A DNA stretch of 64,000 bases from Glandiceps talaboti (Eukaryota > Hemichordata > Enteropneusta > Spengelidae). The stretch lies in NCBI RefSeq assembly GCF_964340395.1, contig NC_135554.1, forward strand, positions 22,847,592 through 22,911,591. The letters run 5' to 3'. The notes beneath the pieces are model-generated. The model ran no database searches. It was not told the origin of the DNA and saw only the letters and a program-made list of their open reading frames with translations. Positions 1 through 10,620 of this stretch are shown here, one piece after another; the stretch's first letter is position 1; every line of letters begins with the position of its first letter. Made by a program: the position numbers and the translations under genes.

Positions 1-305
1 ATATTCTCTTGACGAAAAATTATATTGGACATCGACATTTATATTTGTGGTGGACAACACAATTTGACATGAATGTTAATAATTCAATAACATATTGAAT
101 CATTATTGAAAAAAAAATATTGGTATAGCCAAACATTTCTATAAAATTATTTAAAACTACACACTAACCAAGGTAACCAAGGCAACCGTGGTACATAGTG
201 AATTCTTACATTTCCTTAACTAATCATTTGCTCAACTGTGCAGAATAGATTCCTTCATCCATGCAGACTTAAGTCCGAGAGAATGGGTACTAATATGGAC
301 ACCGT

Positions 306-480
306 GCATGGACACACATACGTCATATGGACACCATGCACGAACAGTATGCACGGACACACATACGTCAGATGAACACTATGCACGAACAGTATGCACG
401 GACACACACGCGTCATATGAACACTACGCGTACGCACGAACAGTATGCACGGACACACGTACGCCATATGAACACTATAA
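306..480. repeat. 45-bp minisatellite, about four copies
   Basis: Tandem units of 45 bp, each containing gcacggacacaca, then acgtca, then a gcacgaacagtat block. The third unit has a small insertion. Because 45 is a multiple of three, both strands stay open through the array and give repetitive ORFs; these look like a by-product of the period, with no other coding signal. Confidence 0.85.
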
Positions 481-541
481 CGAACAGCTGCATGGTTTAC
501 TGAAGTTACCTATATACTGCACTTGTCTAATATTATCATAG

Positions 542-1141
542 CAAAATGCGGGTTGTATATCAAGCATTTCTTTCGATAATAAGCAAATATGCAACATATT
601 AAAGCTAAAATATTCATGATATATTAATTATACCTTACTACCTAATATTATATTGTTTGAAGTGTTATGATTATTCATACATGACACGCAACTAATACAA
701 CCAGCGAAAAATCACAGGTGCGTTTGCTTGCCTTGTGGTACGCATGAATGAGACAAAGTTCATGCATGGTTCATGCAAAGACATACAATGTAATTACTGT
801 CTGTAACTTATCCAAATATAAACATCACATAACCCCAGATCCAACAACTTCGTTTACTTGTAGAACACTACACATTATAATGTTCGCCTCCGACTTGCAT
901 TAACATTTCCACAGATTTATACAAACCGATAAAAGCATCATTTGAATCGTTGTTTTTGTATCAGTTGTAGTGCTGTTATTTTACTTATCATTTTGTTTTT
1001 GCGTAAAGTCTTTCCACTTCATTCAAGAAAACACGTTGGTGTTGTTGTTTTTTCGCTGGTTGTATTATTTCAACTACTTATTTACCTGGAACTGGTATCA
1101 GACCAGAGACAGATTAAAATATATTCTGTAAATATGTCATT
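542..1141. other. Intergenic, no gene recognised
   Basis: AT-rich sequence between the minisatellite and the 3' end of the SLC35G-like gene. A short open frame on the + strand (942-1187) overlaps the transporter 3' end antisense and has no recognisable domain. The transporter's 3' UTR should lie here, but I see no clear AATAAA close to its stop. Confidence 0.5.
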
Positions 1142-2296
1142 TTACTCATTTGTGTTTAAATATTCTTTGCTATTATTTATTTCTTGATTACTATTTATTT
1201 CCGTACTATTATCGTGTTGTCCTACATTATCTAATTCCTTTTGATAAAGGAGTGCAGTTTCCTCTTCGTTCTTCGGGTGGAGCTTGTGCCACCACGTGTC
1301 CACAGCAACGAAAATTGTTGCTATAAAAATCAAGATGGCTCCTGCAAGATCGAACTTCGTCGGCTTCATTTCCAGCCAAAAGTTTTGTAGTAGAAAGGCA
1401 ACAAATATCGAAATATTCCGTACTACCGTGACAGTGGGTGCATCCTGTACTTCCAAAGCTCGGTAAAGCGAATAAAAAGATATTGTGTATGTAACAGACA
1501 TGCCTATCAAGTATCCGATGACATGCGACTGTTTAATCTCCCAAATGGCATCTTTCGCCACACACAACAGAACTACGCTAAATATTAGAGACATCATCCC
1601 TGCATAGAAGATAACATTTAGTGGATTAACGCGTTGCATGAGCGATCGAGAAGCGACCAATACAATTGCCAGTAGCACCGCAGCGCCACTAATTAAACCG
1701 TAACCGATAGATAAATTTTCGGTGTCACCATACCCGAGTGACCAATGAGAACCGAATATGAAAGGTGGTCGGATTAACAGGAAAACTCCGATGAAATCTA
1801 TGACAACCGCAATTATTCCAATGGGTCTCCACTTCTCATTGATGCAAAGTGTTGACAAAATGGTTGCTGCAATCGCAGTGATTCCACTTAGCAATGCAAC
1901 ACCGGTTCCTGGAGGTAAATACGAGAAAGCCACCGTCTGCAAGATAATGACGATAGCTCTTCCTGAACCAGCCAGTATTGTCAACACTGTATCCTTCTTA
2001 CTCTGGTCTGTAAATGGCGATACTTTGTAATATATCAGGAAAGGAATGACCACTAGTGTTAGTGGCAAACAAGTTAGAAATACGGTCTGTGAACGGGATA
2101 ATCCTGCACCGACAGAGACGTGGGTGAATGCAGATGTTGTAGCTATAGTGACACCGGAAAGTAAAGCCATGAATACGCCTTCTAAATTCTTAAGGTGTCC
2201 ACCGATGGTTGAACCATTTCCATCTTGTTTGCCTTGTTCCGAGTCAGCTCCATTGCTCTGGACCGCTGCACCATTAGGCACATCCGAGGATTTCAT
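1142..2296 (-). CDS. SLC35G1-like EamA/DMT-family transporter, single exon
   Basis: This 384-aa protein has the drug/metabolite transporter layout: a polar N-terminus (about 1-36), then about ten hydrophobic helices between residues 38 and 330 in two EamA-type halves, then a hydrophilic Asn/Glu-rich tail (about 335-384). Family-like segments include the SGVTIATTSAFTHVS helix, the LPPGTGVALLSG turn ahead of a helix pair, and FDLAGAILIFIATIFVAVD in the last helix. SLC35G1 (TMEM20/POST) in vertebrates is an ER and plasma-membrane protein linked to store-operated calcium signalling; the substrate is not fixed for this subfamily. The start is the first ATG of the frame. An intronless gene is unusual beside intron-rich neighbours and may reflect old retroposition. 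The assignment to SLC35G rather than another EamA group comes from overall resemblance. Confidence 0.85.
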   Translation of the reverse strand: MKSSDVPNGAAVQSNGADSEQGKQDGNGSTIGGHLKNLEGVFMALLSGVTIATTSAFTHVSVGAGLSRSQTVFLTCLPLTLVVIPFLIYYKVSPFTDQSKKDTVLTILAGSGRAIVIILQTVAFSYLPPGTGVALLSGITAIAATILSTLCINEKWRPIGIIAVVIDFIGVFLLIRPPFIFGSHWSLGYGDTENLSIGYGLISGAAVLLAIVLVASRSLMQRVNPLNVIFYAGMMSLIFSVVLLCVAKDAIWEIKQSHVIGYLIGMSVTYTISFYSLYRALEVQDAPTVTVVRNISIFVAFLLQNFWLEMKPTKFDLAGAILIFIATIFVAVDTWWHKLHPKNEEETALLYQKELDNVGQHDNSTEINSNQEINNSKEYLNTNE

Positions 2297-2960
2297 TTTC
2301 AGTTCGTTAGCCTGTGCAAGGAGATCTAGAACGATTGATTGACTGTTCGCTCAGTGTTTATTGTCCATTCCAGATCAGCCATAGGCGTGGGCTTACTTGT
2401 ACAATCACAGAGCTGACATGTTCCAATACTGCATCCAACTATCAGATCTGCTTTATCTATGTATGATGGTGTGATTTGGGTCTATATATAACTTTCTGAT
2501 TCTGTGCAGACATCTGTCGACAAATGACGAAATTCGTCTCATCTGTTAAAGATTAAGCAAACCTGAACAGTTCCATGCAACATATGTACCATTGTCTTCT
2601 GAGCAACGAGATGAATCTCTGTCTTTGTAATCTGTCACAGATGAAATCAAGAAACGAAGCGACGGTGTCTATATTTAGGATCAGAACAACTAAATGTGTT
2701 CGTCCCGTGCGTATCATCCCGGTTGACTATAATTCTGTCAATACATGTTAGCGGATGGTGAACATTGACTTCAGTTTGTCGTTTAGAATAAATTAATTGA
2801 CAGAATGACAACAAATTAACATTATAATGAACACAGTGCCTGAATCATATGAATGTAATACACGTGATCGTCACTAATATACATTAGGGGTGACCTCTTT
2901 ATTTGTTATGTTTCCCACGAAACACCTTGAAAAATAGGGGTTGTTCAGTCGGTAAAAAGA
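2297..2960. other. Upstream region of the SLC35G-like gene
   Basis: This should hold the promoter and 5' UTR of the transporter read leftward. I see no convincing TATA box or other named element and no second gene before the TATG microsatellite. Confidence 0.4.
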
Positions 2961-2963
2961 AAA

Positions 2964-3205
2964 AAAAATGTATGTATACGTGCGCGCGTGTATGTATGTA
3001 TGTATGTATGTATGTATGTATGTATGTATGTATGTATGTATGTATGTATGTATGTATGTATGTATGTATGTATGTATGTATGTATGTATGTATGTATGCA
3101 TGCATGCATGCATGCATGCATGCATGCATGCATGTATGTATGTATGTATGTATGTATGTATGTATGTATGTATGTATGTATGTATGTATGTGTGTGTTTG
3201 TGTGC
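2964..3205. repeat. (TATG)n microsatellite with a GCAT core
   Basis: About 200 bp of TATG repeats, with a block of ATGC/GCAT repeats at about 3096-3135 and TG-rich edges. The 4-bp period keeps all frames open on both strands and yields Met-Tyr-Val-Cys or His-Thr-Tyr-Ile repeats that are not proteins. Confidence 0.95.
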
Positions 3206-3523
3206 CTCTGTGTATGTGTGCCTGTGTTGTCGCCATCTTACAACCAATGTCGTTGTAATATTTTTTTTCTGATCTGACTGAAAAAGGCATACGTCATTTT
3301 AAACATAATTTGGTCATATCTTCTAAAATATAGGATCATAAGAAACATAGAAATAAAACCGGCCCATCGTTACAATGCGGCAGGGACTCATAATAGTTTA
3401 ACATTGTTTTGTTAATCAGGCTGCCATGGTCGAATAAGATCATACGATTACGTTGTACTACGCTTTGAGATTGTTAATGAAGGACACAAATTGCGGAAAA
3501 GGTGAACAGAGCGTTACTTATCT

Positions 3524-3561
<38 letters not shown>

Positions 3562-4880
3562 CACCTATGTTAGTGATGATAGTGACTAATCTTTCCTTGA
3601 AATTGACAGCCTGACAGCCTGCAAGATGGCGGGTGAGGGTGCTTAGGAAAGTCAACTGAATTTCTTCCTTGATGGCTGTTACATTTACCGACTTTCCATG
3701 AAGCGTTTACGACCTCTTAATATTCTGTCCATCGTGCCATGGTGTAAATAGCTTGCTAGATCTAAGCAGGTGGTGTATAGAATAATAATTGTGCAGTCAA
3801 CTTTTTACTGGTTAGGTGCTTCCTTGTTATTCTGGCTTATGCGTGTATCAGACCAAGCTACTACCGTCATGGTTTTTGACCCCTTCATGAAGATCACATT
3901 TACAATACACCTAATAGCTTTTTAGCCCCCCCCCCCCCCGACTTTTACAGTGGGTTACACTCGTCCGTGTATGCATGCCTCCGTATGTGTCTGTGAGTCC
4001 ATAATGTCATTTCTCTGACTTGCAATATCCGATTTCAATCAAATCTGGCACAAAGGTGATATATGATATGGGACATGCACGTCTTTTAATTTAGCGACAT
4101 AATAAATTTGACCTAGTGGTGGCCATATCTGTGGACAAAAATCAATATTTACTGCATAACTCAAATTACAGTAATACATAAGCTAAGACTCAATTCAATC
4201 TATCCCTATATTATTAAGTACAAGCGGTTTTTTATGACCTTGACCTTCACGATCTATTTTAATCAAAATCAAGCAAAGTATTAAAGGAGAGTGTCTCCTA
4301 CGAAGGAACACTTGTTTACCTTAGAAATGTTCACTCTTCTAATAAATGTATATCTTGCCTCTAATCAGATCTTAGACCACTAGATTTTTGGTGATATGAG
4401 TTCTGATAGTCTAGCTTTCACATTTCTGTCCATAATAGCTTTTCTCAACTTATCCACAGACGAGGATAAGCGACGTATCTCAGAACACAATAAGTTGCTC
4501 ATAAGGACTTTTCATAACATGGACTTCAGGCTCTGTAAATTATCCCAAAAAACACAGTGATCGTTCGATCTCGGTTCCGCGTAATACTAGTATCCAGAAA
4601 CTTCCAAGTATATTGCATCACTATTCTACGAATCGTTACTTTAAATACAGTACTCATATCATGTAACGTACTGAACGCGATAGCGACCTTCAACCACCAT
4701 TCTTAATTCCAAAGTCTCATGTGATCTCCCAGGCCCATAATATACAGTTTTACTTCAGTGAAATTTAACCAACTTCATTTACATGCATCTCTACTTAAGA
4801 TCTGCATACCTGGTTTAATCCATGTTGCCCGTATATGACTATTTGACTATAATGTTTTCTTATCTATGGTGTCCCCCTTT
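3206..4880. other. Intergenic region with simple and dispersed repeats
   Basis: No gene is recognised. It contains an (AG)n run at 3525-3558 and a poly-C run at 3926-3939. About 3940-4300 resembles low-copy mobile DNA, with a conversational 'stretch then T-rich' layout like the segment at 11190-11480, but I cannot name a family. Confidence 0.45.
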
Positions 4881-4884
4881 TTAA

Positions 4885-5105
4885 CCATAGGGACACGTAT
4901 TATTGCTTAGATTGTTGTTGTTTTCCAAAGGAAAATATCACACGAATCCTGCTACTACAAATGTATCAATATATGCTCTATACTATACTCGAAGATAAAT
5001 AATGCATAAAGGTAGGCGAAATATATTAAAGTCAAAACGTTGTTATATCTAGCCTGTAGACAAGGAAAATAGCAACCTAAGAAATACTATGCGCCCCTAT
5101 GTTTT
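4885..5105 (+). repeat. Dispersed repeat, partner at 58305-58515
   Basis: The sequence around gggacacgtattattgc, atcctgctactacaaatg and acgcccctatg-like blocks recurs in the same order and strand at 58305-58515 with scattered substitutions and small gaps. It lies just upstream of the C1q gene here and inside the Y2 flank there. Confidence 0.75.
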
Positions 5106-5300
5106 TAACTTCCTGTTTTGCAGAATGTTTTTATGGATACTGTTACCGAAAACCTGGAAAACTGGGGTTAAAAAAATTAACATTACTTGGAAATAAGGAT
5201 GTGAATAAGACACGTCAGAATACTTAAAACACGACACCCTAGTAAACGTTTAGGTCATCTAGACTGAGACAGTCGATGTTGCACTGAAGTACCAGTTACA

Positions 5301-5307
5301 ATATATT
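5301..5307 (+). promoter_or_regulatory. Possible TATA-like element of the C1q gene
   Basis: ATATATT lies about 50 bp before the chosen ATG, which fits a start site near 5330. The match is generic in AT-rich DNA. Confidence 0.25.
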
Positions 5308-5352
5308 TTGCGAGCTGTCCATTCCATCGATCGACAGTATAGTAGATGCATC

Positions 5353-6075
5353 ATGCAGATCACCAAGTTGACTTTGATTACAGTACTACTTTGTTGGTCT
5401 ATTATCAGTGGTCAGCCAATAGTTCGCGAGCCAGAGCCAGAGCGAGAGTCAACATGCACACTTGAATGTAATCTGGGATCTCCGGCGACAGATACTTTGT
5501 CTATTCCGCTGCGTGGAGGACCGATAGGACCTAAAGGTGAGACGGGTGATAGAGGAGAAAGGGGCTTTTCTGGTGAGCCGGGTTTTCCTGGTGAACATGG
5601 TCGACAGGGTGTAGTTGGACCAAGAGGATTGAAAGGAGACAAGGGAGATATTGGTCGTACTGTCACTCCACAAAAAGTCGCATTCTCTGTCGCTCGTTCG
5701 ACTAATTTTGGACCTTCACAAAGCGTGGTAACCGTACCATTCCAAAATGCGTTCACCAACATCGGCGGACATTTTAATCTCGGAACTGGTCGCTTCACCT
5801 GTCCCGTTAGTGGACACTATCACATCAACATCAATATCCATACGAGAAGGAACACCGGTGTTGGTCCATTCGTGATTTTGAAGAAAAATGGCAACGAAAT
5901 TGTACACATCGACGAGTGCTGTGACGACGACCCCTATGACACAGCCAGCAATACCGTTATCATACACTGCAACCGAGGAGACGAACTTTGGTTGGATTTA
6001 GTTGCTACACGAACTTTCTCAGCAACCAACGGTAAACAAGCTACGTTCAACGGTTTTCTTTTGTACACAGATTAA
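5353..6075 (+). CDS. Secreted collagen-like C1q-domain protein, single exon
   Basis: The ATG at 5353 gives 240 aa. The frame is open further upstream but has no earlier ATG, and residues 1-20 from this start form a signal peptide (MQITKLTLITVLLCWSIISG). Next come a short linker with two Cys (about 35-39), fifteen uninterrupted Gly-X-Y triplets (56-100) and a C-terminal C1q domain (about 107-239). Family hallmarks are AFSV near the domain start, FNLGTGRFTCPVSGHY in the middle and FNGFLLY at the end. Such proteins trimerise through the C1q head, and in invertebrates many act as secreted lectin-like recognition molecules or matrix/cement proteins. The collagen stretch is short compared with classical C1q. 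The acidic CCDDDPYD loop could bind calcium (inference). It could also be named C1q/TNF-related or otolin/caprin-like; the ligand cannot be told. Confidence 0.9.
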   Translation: MQITKLTLITVLLCWSIISGQPIVREPEPERESTCTLECNLGSPATDTLSIPLRGGPIGPKGETGDRGERGFSGEPGFPGEHGRQGVVGPRGLKGDKGDIGRTVTPQKVAFSVARSTNFGPSQSVVTVPFQNAFTNIGGHFNLGTGRFTCPVSGHYHININIHTRRNTGVGPFVILKKNGNEIVHIDECCDDDPYDTASNTVIIHCNRGDELWLDLVATRTFSATNGKQATFNGFLLYTD

Positions 6076-6177
6076 GCCTACGCCGGTCGTCAGGGGTAAC
6101 GTACGCAAGGTGGTATCAATATGGATATTCGACAACCTCCATTCCTACTGTAGTTGGCGAACTTACCATTTTGACGA

Positions 6178-6183
6178 ATTAAA
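6178..6183 (+). terminator. Candidate poly(A) signal of the C1q gene
   Basis: ATTAAA, the common variant signal, about 105 bp after the stop codon. No downstream GU-rich element is obvious. Confidence 0.35.
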
Positions 6184-6477
6184 CATTCGTATTAGGTTCA
6201 GTACATGTACTATTCACTGTGTTTCTATACCAATACACAACCTATAACTGTATGTTTTTTGCATCGTGTTTGTGACGTCTTGACTATGGATAAATTCCCC
6301 AAAACTAGGCTATGGTACCTTTTCCTGGAAATATGAGCTGTCTTCGAGTGAACTTTTGTTTATGTGACATCCGGAACGAAACGAACAGTATATGGGCAGA
6401 CACGGACTCTTCAATTAAGGGATGATCGCACAAGTACATGCTCAATATTAAAACGAACTTCGTTCCGGCCTCAGGAG

Positions 6478-6600
6478 ACCCCCCCAAAAAAACCCAACAA
6501 CAACAAACAAACAAAAACAACAAAAACAAAACAACAACAAAAACAAAAACAACAACAACAACAACAAAACCCCCAAAAAACCCCCGAATGTTCACAAATA
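6478..6600. repeat. A/C-rich low-complexity tract with (CAA)n
   Basis: Runs of C, A and CAA/AAC triplets give Gln-, Lys- or Thr-rich reading frames on the + strand. These are shadows of simple sequence. Confidence 0.8.
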
Positions 6601-7074
6601 CCACATCAACACATTTATATACGATGTACACCATGATGAAAAATTTAGCTGTCACACTTCTATGTGATCAATGCAATGTAAACACAAGATGGTAAACCAC
6701 CGTAAACCCAATATAGTATATCACGTTGGAAGTAATTTTATCAACTTATCAGCATCTCAGTAGGAAATACAGAAACTGTTATTATCATTGAAGGCGTGAA
6801 AGATTTCGAAATTTAGTAAGAAGTGCGAAAATGAAGTTCAATAAGAGCATTGACGCAAGACCCCCTAAGATAACGAAGCTCGTTTACTGTGCTTGTATGT
6901 CATTGTGCGATCGTCTCTAAACAACTTTCCTTGAACTGCAAAGTGTGCTATAAGTGGTAACAATTCTTTTATATTTTATATAGTACAAGCAAGTTGACTT
7001 GAAATGAAAACGTTGTCTGACTCTACAAAGAGCTATATGTTATCTTCTGGTTCGACAAAAAAATATAATTGTGC

Positions 7075-7335
7075 CCTTTGTTACATCTTATCGTCTGTCA
7101 TTCGTACAATTGGTCTGCCACAGTATAATTGTTACATTTTATCGTCTGCCACAGTACAATTGTTACATTTTATCGTCTGTCACAGTACAATCGTTAAATT
7201 TTATCGTCTGCCACGAACCACAGTATAATTGTAACACTTTATCGTCTGCCACAGTACAATTGTTACATTGTATCGTCTACCACAGTACAATTGTTACATT
7301 TTATCGTCTACCACAGTACAATTGTTACATTTTTA
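7075..7335. repeat. 31-bp minisatellite, about eight copies
   Basis: Units contain cacagtacaattgttacatt followed by ttatcgtctgc. Copies differ at a few bases, one has a 7-bp insertion (cgaacca-like) near 7213, and the edges decay. Confidence 0.9.
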
Positions 7336-7569
7336 ACCTGTTGACAAACCTTAACAAGTGTACGTTTTTGTGTACGTTTTTACAAGGCTGGCTGTTAGAA
7401 CAACAGCTTCTGCAAACAAAATGTAAACCGAAAATATGTTATTTGATGTTTATACAAGCTAGTTTCATAAAACCAACATTATAATAACCCACACTGTATT
7501 ATTCAAAAATAAACACTATACTAACAATTTTATTTGCACATAGTTGATTGTACACGTAGCGCTTACACT

Positions 7570-7602
7570 TGGAAGTATCACCCACAGTGGGTGATACTTC
7601 CA
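7570..7602. repeat. Perfect palindromic hairpin, 15-bp arms
   Basis: TGGAAGTATCACCCA is followed by a 3-nt loop (CAG) and then its exact reverse complement. The 33-bp structure is isolated between the minisatellite and AT-rich sequence, and no gene is adjacent. Confidence 0.9.
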
Positions 7603-8664
7603 TGCACATGCCATGTAAAATTCACGTGAAAATATATTATCTCTGTGTTGGTTGTCTTAGTTAATAAATGTTAATAAATGGCATTATTCCTTCCTGTAAT
7701 GTCTTCTTTTCAGAATGGTTGTTGAACGAGGGAATTCCGTCCTATTTTTATTGATCAAAGATAGAGATCAGTGTTTTAAATGTGTTTTTGAAACTTTTTT
7801 GATATATATAATTACAATCACCTGTGGGTAAACATATTTTTTGTAGCAGTATACATAGTGCGCAAACCCCCACCCTCATGAATCTTAATACTATACTACA
7901 TAGTGATAAAATACACATAATTTATGATTAACATGTACGTACAGTGTCTAATTATAGGTATTTAGCAATTTTTAGTAAATACATTGTTGGCTGTCAGATA
8001 GAAAAAAATAATATCCCAGTTAGGGAGCGATCAGTTTTTTACGGCCAGGGGTGAGGGGGGGTAAATGGCGGGGGCACCTCAATTTGGGACTCAAAGAAGG
8101 GGGGGGGGGTCGTCATTTTTACAAAGTGAATAAAGGGGGTCACCTTATTTTCAACAACTGAACGAGATCATGAACCCCTTGCTGTACTTAAATTTCCATA
8201 AACAAATGTATGTGCATACAATAAACCATATAAATATATGTTCAAATATAACATAAACTCTTTGTCTCTTGATATATCTCAAGCATATGACATGGAGTCA
8301 TTACATTGCACCTTTTAAGCAACAGTTTTGTTAGCAATGACTTCACAACATTGCAGGCCATTAGTTGCATTGTGTCGTCATGTGGTATAAAAAACTTGCA
8401 TGTGTAACTGTACACCTAACACATAAGAAATGAAATACCTTAAAATTTACTGGATTGACTGACTCTAAAATCTGTGCCTCCATTGACCTGAACATGTTGA
8501 AAGATTGTGTATTTTACACAAACATAGCCAATAGAGACACACTTTCAAATAATTTAATGAATTTGTATCTCTAAGTGGTAACTGACCTCCACTGTGCATG
8601 TTTTCCCAAAATTTTCTCACTTTCTACTTGATCTTTTTTTTATTATTATTATTTGTGTCAATAT
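7603..8664. other. Intergenic, no gene recognised
   Basis: AT-rich sequence with a G-rich stretch at about 8045-8130 (including a run of about ten G). Many stops occur in all frames and no domain is seen. Confidence 0.5.
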
Positions 8665-9035
8665 GACTTGAAATGATTTAAACGTTTGAAACCCTAAAAT
8701 TAGTGATACTTTTATCATATAACTAAGTTGTGTTTTACTTCTGAATGGTGCTCTAAATGGCCTCCAAAGGGTGCTCTTTTTTCAAAAAGCTCTTAGAATG
8801 GGAGGGGCGACACCCCCTCTCGAACCCTCCCCACGCCTGCATAGCAGGCGGGGGTACGACTTCAAATGATTTAAACTTTTGAAACCCTAAAATTCGTGAT
8901 ACTTTTATGATATAACTAAGTTGTGTTTTACTTCTGAATGGTGCTCTAAATCGCCTCCAAAGGGTGTCCATTTTCAAAAAAGCTCTTACCATGGGAGGGG
9001 CGACACTCATCTCAAACACTCCCCCACGTCTGTAT
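8665..9035. repeat. 193-bp tandem duplication
   Basis: Two direct copies, 8665-8857 and 8858-about 9035, share the blocks aatgatttaaac, gtgttttacttctgaatggt and gggaggggcgacac in the same order. They differ by scattered substitutions, and the second copy is shorter at its right end. Confidence 0.9.
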
Positions 9036-9346
9036 TGTATACACAGTTAGATAATGATGTGAGAAGTTCAGGTTGAACTTATTAAAATTTGGCTCGTACA
9101 CAATATTAGGTATTTCACGAAATGTATAATTTAGATAATCTAAGAAAAAAGAACTGTACAAATGACGATATTTAACCATTTAACCTTCTCCTCAAAAGTG
9201 CAATTCCAGAAACATACACTGTATTACAAACGATTCAATATTGAATGATGTAACTGGTAAACTTAAAAGTACAAATTTCATATTGCGCCAGATTGAACTT
9301 TTAACATATTGTATATAATGTCCCAACTGTGTGTATATTTTACCAG

Positions 9347-9738
9347 GTGGGCCTCCCCTTTACCCAATGGCAATACCATGCGACTCCCATACACTGGCTG
9401 AAAGACTCATACAACATGGCGATCGATTGGCCTAACCAGAACGATGTTCTGCATAGTTGTACGCCCTCATGGGTAATTGCTGGATTATTTATCCGATGGC
9501 CAGGTATTCAGTTGATTTGATAATAAACGAATTAAACTTCTACATAGACACCAAAAAGGTAAGTTACAGGGTTGTACTTGATTGGTTGGACTCAAATAAT
9601 GTAAATATGTAATTATGTAAGTTTCCATTGCTACTATGCAAATAACACATTTGAATTTTCCCTCTATCGTCTCTTTTTAAGGGATTCTTCAGTGCTATTG
9701 GAGTGCAGACCGGGGATAAATTCAGCGCATGTTGGTAA
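9347..9738 (+). pseudogene. RTK-C: inverted copy of the last two exons of a receptor tyrosine kinase
   Basis: The 212-nt segment 9347-9558 matches the penultimate exon of RTK-B (60900-61111) with no indels and about nine substitutions, by my manual count. It keeps a 3' splice site (tttaccag) and a donor (gtaagt). It encodes the kinase C-lobe end (HGDRLA, LYALMGNCW, IINELNFYIDTKK), but two codons are stops: Lys to TAA at 9433-9435 and Glu to TAG at 9454-9456. A second exon at 9682-9738, after a ttttaag acceptor, reads GFFSAIGVQTGDKFSACW then TAA and is equivalent to the RTK-B tail exon at 60341-60367. Nothing of the upstream kinase is seen to the left. It is on the opposite strand to RTK-A and RTK-B, so it probably arose by a recent inverted duplication followed by decay. 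Confidence 0.85.
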
Positions 9739-10457
9739 TGATTTAATTTAAACAGCTCTGAGCCTTATGCATACTTCTATAATGTATGAAACGATTACTT
9801 ACAGTACACGCCTCAAATTAGATAAAGTACATCGAAATAATGTTAACCAATTTTAGAATCCAAATTGACCACCGTGTACAGACACGTAGTGGGTTATAAT
9901 GAGTACGTTTTTTTATTCATATGTTCAGCTTACTGGTTTATTAAACCTTACTGGTTTATTAATATTTTAGCATAAACGAGACGGTTGACGACACTTGCTT
10001 TACATTAGACAGAAACACACATGATGATCACGCAAACTACGTATTCCAAATCTAAATCAATTTGAACCAACGTTTTTTTAAAAAAAGATGGTGGTGGTAT
10101 TGAGAAACTTGAGGTTAATTTGAGCTCTAATTATGCAAACAGATTACACTCACCCAATATATAGTGTGCACCTACCAAATATTAGCTTTTATACTGTAGA
10201 CTTTAGTTGGAGGGGAAAAAACCGCAAATTTTGAAAACTGACATGCAAATTGAAGAGCATAGATTGAAGGCCAAAAGTGTTGTTCGGTGGATGTCACCGA
10301 CCACGTGACTGAAGACGTGACGCCAACTTGTTTCTGTTTGTAACACCGGTGCAAAATATGAGGGTGATGGCCATGTCGTGAAAGACGTGTACTAGGGCGA
10401 TATGCGATGGATAATAAAAATGACCAGAATAAACGTTGAGTTGAATTAATGTAAAAC

Positions 10458-10463
10458 TTTATT
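10458..10463 (-). terminator. Candidate poly(A) signal of the GST gene
   Basis: AATAAA on the minus strand, about 158 bp after the GST stop codon, giving an ordinary-length 3' UTR. Confidence 0.6.
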
Positions 10464-10620
10464 TATCACTTTCTTGGAAGAACAAGACTAGTTCATATTA
10501 TGACGAAACGTTAAACATAATATTCAGTTATTAAATTGATGAGTGGACGAGGAAGCGATGAATATTTCGTAAAATTTCACATTAACGAATTTACTTCACC
10601 AGTTCTAAAAGTCTGGGTTT

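Noticed and set aside
2874-3290. Long ORFs through TATG/TACA repeats here and at 14.0, 30.3 and 63.3 kb
   Set aside because: Simple tetranucleotide repeats stay open in all frames on both strands; no non-repetitive coding signal.
5308-5352. Upstream extension of the C1q frame
   Set aside because: It begins with TTG, not ATG, and would bury the signal peptide. The ATG at 5353 places the hydrophobic segment at the N-terminus.
9347-9558. Reading the + strand frame at 9329-9520 as a small new gene
   Set aside because: That frame is a shifted reading of the kinase exon; the homologous frame is the one with two stops.
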